Of a stretch of 64,000 bases of DNA, positions 59,050 to 64,000 are shown in pieces. The stretch is from Selaginella tamariscina. Its lineage: Eukaryota; Streptophyta; Lycopodiopsida; Selaginellales; Selaginellaceae. The position numbers and the translations under genes were made by a program. Position 1 is the first letter of the stretch. The number at the start of each line of letters is the position of its first letter. The DNA lies in the NCBI GenBank assembly GCA_003024785.1, contig PUQB01000080.1, positions 496,001-560,000 of the forward strand. The letters run 5' to 3'. The notes under the pieces are model-generated. The model worked only from the letters and a program-made list of their open reading frames with translations, ran no database searches and was not told the origin of the DNA.

Positions 59050-60330
59050 CCCTAGGCTATGCCTGAGTGTTTATGGTAGGTAGCGGCTTCGTTTTCCACA
59101 ACAACTAGCTTTTATTTCAGGGCTACGATCGTTGCCTCCTGTAGCTTGGTAGCCTTCTGTAGCTCCCTCTAGAATCCCACCTCCTGCTGTTCCTGTGTGT
59201 GTTTTACCTAAGCCTCCAGCCCTCGACTCGCTTGTGTGAGTGCTGCAACTCCTGTTCCTTTGATGTGAGTAGTTGGTCTTGTTGTTGGGCGTGCTCCCTC
59301 AGTCCTGAGGCGGTGATTTGTGGTGGGTTTGGTTTCCTAGTTGAGCCGTGTTCCTATCTTGTGCTTGATGGTACTGCACCGCTCGCCTCTGGCTCCCCAA
59401 GTAGGGGCCTCGGCTGGCTAGCCGTAGGTGTGGTATTGGCTTTTGCAAGCTGAGCCCTTGTTCACAACTCCGCCTTCAGTTCTACTTGTGCTTTTGCGAG
59501 CTCCCCACTCCCCCGCTTTAACTGGGATCTAAGTTCATGTATCTATTGTTCCTTCTCTGCTAAGGCCTGGTTGCGGTGTGCCAGTTGTCCTTGAGTAGCC
59601 CTAGGAGGGTTTCGCACTCACTGTATAGCCTCCGGAATTCCGTTGTCCTCTCGCTCCAAAGTTCCCAAGCATCCTTCTTCCTTTTTAGTGTTATCATACA
59701 CATTTGGCCCCTTGACCTAGTAGTTCCTTAGTTTTTGGGTATCCTCCCGTGCTTCCTGTCGTCGTTCCATGAGTTTCGCCACTATGTCATCGTGTTCCTT
59801 CGCCACCGCTAGGAGATTGAGGTTGTCATATACCGCCATAGCTTCCTTTAGTGGTCAAAGGCCTCTGCGAGCTTGGTATAGGCCGTGGAGGTCCATTGTC
59901 CATCGGCCTAGAAATGTTGGTAGTTACCCTCTGACTCGTCCTCGGACTTGCCTCCCTTTCCTCCCTGGCCGGGTCTAATTGATTGTTCGGGGTTTCTGTC
60001 GGGGATTCCGGTGGTAACGGGGATCCTACAACCAGGGAATCGCATGTATCGGTTCCGACGTCCCATGCTCTGGTGATTCCTGGTTAAGGAAGGGACTACC
60101 CTACGCCTGTTCCTTTGTCGACCCGGGGATCCTAGCTGTTCCCTACAGTTGTACTGACCTTTCCTTCTCTGTTCTTTGTCCCTCGTTTGGAGTGGTGGTG
60201 GTGCTCTAACTGTCGTCTGGTCGAACGAGCATGTGGTTATAATAGCGATGTGGTTGGCCGTGGAGAGCCTTTGCTCAGTCCCGGTCCGAACTTTGTGAAT
60301 TCCACTAGTTAAAGCCGGAACCAAGTACTG
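59050..60330 (-). other. coiled-coil-like open stretch next to the 3' LTR
   Basis: Minus-strand frames encode charged heptad-rich sequence, e.g. IHELRSQLKRGSGELAKAQV, AQVELKAEL and, further upstream, a basic Arg/Gln/Gly-rich stretch (60324-59908: CREQLGSPGRQRNRRR). No family recognised. Position and composition are like an accessory or second gag-like frame. Frames are broken. Confidence 0.4.
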
Positions 60331-61890
60331 CTTAAGGCAGTCAACCCAATTTACTACGACTTTTTCCCAGGCCCTGCAGAGGTCGTTCGCTAATCGCCTA
60401 GTGATCTAACTCCCTATTCTTCCCATAAGCATGAAGGCCACTAGCGCTATGAACTCAACTGCTTCCTTCTTTGCTTGTATGCCTTGTAGCCCATGGGTTC
60501 TTGTGGTGGCGAGTTGTTGAATCTCCGTGTCCAAACATTCCCCTAAGGCGAGGCCGTCCTCTAGTAGTCGGAAGACTATCGCTAATTCATCGAATATAAT
60601 GCGGAAGATTGCACTCCCATCTGTGCAGAACTGTATCCCTCTTCGCCCGGTTTGACTAGTTACTATTTCCGATGACTGGAGGAATTGTTAGCCTTCTCGG
60701 TGAATCCTGGATCCTCCACTTCTCCCCACGGAAGGTTGAAGAATTCATCAAATTGCAGCTGTCTCCTGACTCGCTGAACGTTGGGTCACTCAATTAATTC
60801 CCTGGGCAACACCAGTTCTGCTGTTCGTTCCTGGCCCTCGATGAACACACGAATCTTTTTTATTACCACCAGCTGATTCCTCTCCATCCACCCTGTGGTC
60901 ATGGTAATGGGAATGTGGCACTATACACCTCCTTCCCGAGTATGGGTGTCGTGGCAGTCCTTGTGACATCCTTCGAGGTGACTAGCGCGACTATCCCTGC
61001 GCCTAGATACGCAATGATGGCACCGCCCAACCGTCATTGTCTTTGTAGTACGTGCCTCATGCATGTGGTTCAACCTCGTGAACCATGTGATCCTATGAGC
61101 TGGCCGCACGTGTTTTTGGGGATCCTACTTCCGACCGCTCCGTTGTCCCTGTTGTGTTTCCTCGGGGTCTACTTGCCCTTCCTCGGGGTTCCTGGGACTG
61201 CTTCGTCTGGGTGGCCAGAGCAGTTACTGTCAGCTGCCCGTCGTGGTACTTGTCCATCGTCATCGCCTGTTGTGGTCTTGATGGTGCTTGGCGGGGCCCA
61301 TCCTGGTTTTAATTGCAGAGCCTTACCTATTGATCCCTTTCTGTTGCTCCTTCCCCATATTGGCCCCACACATCCCACACCTGGACTTTGCGTCCTACTT
61401 TTACCAGGGAGGGTCTATGCAGGGGCTTCTTCCCCCCCCCACTTCCAGGGCTGATCTTTAATCGTCCGTGGTAGTGGGTTCTTGTCCTTGGGGCCAGGGC
61501 CGATATAGGGTTGTTGGTCCATGCTAATAGTGGGCTTGGGGCGGCCCTGTTTCATTGGTGCAATCGTCCGACTGGGGTGTGTCTAAATGGGTCCTCCGAA
61601 ATCGTCTTGGTGATCGATGAACCAGTTTTTGCGCCCCATTGTGTCTGAATAGTTTCGGGCTTCAGCCTCCCCTCCTTTGATCCTTGGTTTGATTGCGTTG
61701 AATTGCCTCTTATGATGGGCCTCCTGCTCCATGCAGCCCGATCCTAGAGGTTGGCTTGCGGGGTTCGCCGTTGTGCCCTCGTTCCATCCTCGTGCCTGAT
61801 TGGCTCCTGGTATTCCAGCGCCCTAAATTTTTGTGCGAGGGCCTAGGTTTGGCCTGTGGGTACGGACCTTATCACCCGTCAGGTTCAGAA
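60331..61890 (-). other. unassigned open stretch between protease and coiled-coil part
   Basis: A long minus-strand frame at ~61765-61330 is rich in Pro, Lys and Gly (e.g. IGPGPKDKNPLPRTIKDQ) and one at ~60610-60420 is helical (DELAIVFRLLEDGLALGECL). No RT blocks (the Y/F-x-D-D site, or the 'DL.SGY' motif) were found in any minus-strand frame. These frames look coding in composition but match nothing recognised. Confidence 0.4.
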
Positions 61891-61892
61891 TC

Positions 61893-62290
61893 TTATTTGC
61901 TGGTGCTCCCAGTCGTGCTGCACCTTCGCACCCTGAGCAAGGGTCGACCGAGGAGTAAGTTGAATCCCCCCCTGGCGTGGATATCTAGGACCACCACGTT
62001 TATCCAAAATTTGACTGTTTGGACCTCGATTTCTATTGCCCTCAAGATGCCCTTAGGTGCCACTTTTGCCTGATTTGCCATGCATACCTGGAAGGGGTAG
62101 GCTCCGGAGTTGGCATACACAACTCCTTACGGAGCTCTGCTGATATGATGTTGACTGCCGACCCTCCATCTATAATCACCTCACTGATTGTGTGACATGC
62201 CATGCAAACCGGAATGGTTGGCACGTTGTTTACGTAGTCCACTGTGGTTGCAGTGCCTCTTGGTGGGCTGGTTGTGCCTGATTCCCCCAT
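61893..62290 (-). pseudogene. aspartic protease domain of the gag-protease element
   Basis: TISEVIIDGGSAVNIIS carries the active site as D-G-G, a form common in plant Ty3 proteases. Further on come AYPFQVCMANQAKV and FNLLLGRPLL, the usual end of the domain. A frameshift near 62110 separates the halves. Confidence 0.75.
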
Positions 62291-64000
62291 CGTGTGGCTA
62301 GGATCAATGACACTTCTTATCCCGTCGACGTCTTGGGCCTCTCCCCTTCTGAAGGCGCGGCGTCGCCGTCTCCTTGCCTTTCTCAGCGATTCTTGGCCTT
62401 GGCCGGGCTCCGCGGGTCCTGAGGCAATCGGTCCTTTGGTTTGCTTCCTTGCTCACTGCTTTAACACTGGGGGTTTTGTTGCCTGTTTCCTTTTTGTGCG
62501 CCTTCGTGTTCCCTTGGTTCCACGCCCTTGCGGCTGCTCGGTTTTGTCCGCTAAGGGGATCTGTGGCACTATGTTGGTCCCGACATCATGTCCTGGCAGT
62601 ACGACCATTACTTGATTTACTTGCAGTGCAAGGGTTGGTGTTGGGTTGGCAGGGATCTGCCCGTTACCCGCCCTGGCCATGGTTGCGCCTCTAGCATTGG
62701 TTTGATTAATGATACTCATGAACATTGGTAAAGCGGGTGTGGGCCTTTGCAAAGTGTGCACATCATCTCCTTGCGTTCCGATCATCTCTCTCATCGCCAT
62801 GCATGGGTCAGTACGATTGTCGCTCACGGGAAGAAGACCTACGATTCTAGTCTCCAGAACGGGATCTCCTATGAGGTTGATTAACCCCCTCTATCCTGCG
62901 GCCGTAACTCCTTTGGCTATCTGTATCCCCTCCGGCCTTTCGTTTTACCGTCAATGTGTCGGCATGTGGTAGCCTATTGCTCAAGAGTTCAGCTAGCCGA
63001 TAGCAATCGTCCATGTTGTGGGACCCGTGAATGTTACATACCCGGTAGTACTTGTCTTTGCATGCGGTGTATCCCATTTGAGCTAGTGTTGTGGTTAAGT
63101 CTTCCTTCCGTGTGGTCCCTCATTGGGCCTCCCCACGTTGTAGCTGCATGTGCTCCTTGACTCCCGACCGTCTCTCCTTTCTAGCCGCCTTGGAACATCG
63201 AAGAGGTTTTCCTCATCAGAGGTGGTGTCATTCGCCCCCTCTGTGTCCGATTTGTCCTGCATCTTCCTCTCCTAACGTCTTTTGGCTTCCTGCTTCTTTG
63301 CCTTCTTGGCGTATTGAAGTAGTTTGTTGAACGTCCGGTCGTCATCTAAGCCAATCCACTTATGGATCTCCGGCCGCAGTCCTTTTCAGTATCACATTTT
63401 CTTGGTTAAGTTGACTGGGGCATCCCTTAGCTGGGCGATGTACCCCAGCATGCGGACTGTGTATTCGTCGACCGACTCTCCCGCTTTCTACTTCAAGCTC
63501 ATTAGCTTGTGGATCACCTCTTCTTCACTCTTTTCCTCCCGGAAGGTATCTAGAAATGCCCTTTGTGCTGTTTCCCAGCGAGCTCCTTCGTTTGCATCGT
63601 TGAATCGCATCCACCAAACATTTGCCTTCTTGTCTAGAGTGCATGTGAATGCACTCAGCTTCTTGTGATTGTCGATTACGCTCCAGAGTTCACACAGATG
63701 TTCGAACTTGTGTACGTGTTGGTCTGCGTCTTCCCCCTTTGCTCCACGGAATGCGGGTAAGGGCACTGTTACGTTGCTCTTCTACATCGATTGAGCGCGC
63801 GGGCTAGTAAGGTAACCGGGTTGATTCCCATGGCGTCCTGTTGAGCCTGAGAAGTGCTTTGATTCGGACCCTCCGCTTCGGACGTGGTGTAGTCGGGTAC
63901 CTTCCTCCTCCCTCGTGGCCCTGCCCTCCTATTGAGGGTGGGTGACAAGGACGGGCTCCTCCCAGCTGTCCCTCGGGGCCCCCCTCCTCGGGCCAACCTG
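62291..64000 (-). pseudogene. gag region of the gag-protease element
   Basis: Minus-strand frames encode an Arg/Gly/Pro-rich N-terminal part (63996-63769) and then a retrotransposon gag core (LPAFRGAKGEDADQHVHKFE, then LSAFTCTLDKKANVWWMRFN, ending about 63488). Beyond a stop come YTVRMLGYIAQLRDAP and WIGLDDDRTFNKLLQYAKKA. Around 63077-63000 CNIHGSHNMDDCYRL gives a short Cys/His motif similar to those following plant gag cores. Several frameshifts. Confidence 0.75.

Larger units (their letters stand above)
58340..64000 (-). mobile_element. gag-protease LTR element without recognisable RT, minus strand, runs off the window
   Basis: This GC-richer block starts abruptly with TGTCCGGGACTG in the 3' flank of cyclin copy D, whose homologues continue uninterrupted at this point. 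On the minus strand, from the right edge, come gag, a Cys/His motif region, an aspartic protease, a Pro/Lys-rich stretch and a coiled-coil-like stretch, and then a probable 3' LTR. No RT, RNase H or integrase motif was seen in 59050-61890. The other LTR would lie beyond the window. Frames are broken many times. Confidence 0.75.

Noticed and set aside
60915..61454. 179-codon plus-strand frame, Leu/Pro/Cys-rich
   Set aside because: Antisense to the minus-strand element frames. Hydrophobic look arises from the complement of Pro/Lys/Gly-rich coding sequence.

Overview
The window is plant nuclear DNA. The base is very AT-rich, genes have many short introns packed with CT, GT and TA repeats, and the readable proteins are plant types: a plastid ACT-domain (ACR11-like) protein, a GDSL esterase/lipase, a BTB/POZ protein, an F-box/leucine-rich protein and A-type cyclins. 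There is also a eukaryotic tRNA-Ser(AGA) and three Ty3/gypsy-type LTR elements. The species cannot be fixed from the sequence. It reads as a gene-poor, repeat-rich, duplicated region in which only one protein gene (the ACR11-like gene) is fully intact.

Layout: 1-2560 is one arm of a large inverted duplication carrying an F-box/LRR-like gene; the other arm is at 27780-30553. Inside the inverted pair lie an AT-rich stretch with minisatellites (2560-8280), a BTB/POZ gene on the minus strand (8396-11023), a divergent plus-strand ACR11-like gene with ten exons (12159-14275), a GDSL lipase copy on the minus strand (14542-16196), and a tandem duplication of a ~1.3 kb AT-rich unit (19560-27060). The second unit is split by a Ty3/gypsy element (21475-26379) with near-identical LTRs and a GTAT target duplication.

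From 31.6 kb to 58.3 kb the window is a graveyard of one A-type cyclin gene: four plus-strand copies (32.4-34.0, 36.8-39.35, 46.7-48.3, 57.06-58.26 kb), one inverted copy (34.86-36.64) and one older inverted fragment (41.5-41.8). Two copies are preceded by a tRNA-Ser(AGA) or its remnant, so the tRNA and the cyclin were duplicated together. The copies are interrupted by small TIR elements and by a second Ty3/gypsy element (49317-55881). That element is itself interrupted in its integrase gene by a 1736-bp LTR-like element, of which a truncated second copy lies at 44960-46683.

From 58340 to the right edge lies a GC-richer LTR element on the minus strand with gag and protease but no recognisable reverse transcriptase or integrase. 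It landed in the 3' flank of the last cyclin copy.

Many coding copies are broken by single-base losses or gains, while the ACR11-like gene is uninterrupted through 804 coding bases. This fits either real decay of duplicated genes or indel errors in the assembly; both readings are kept open below.
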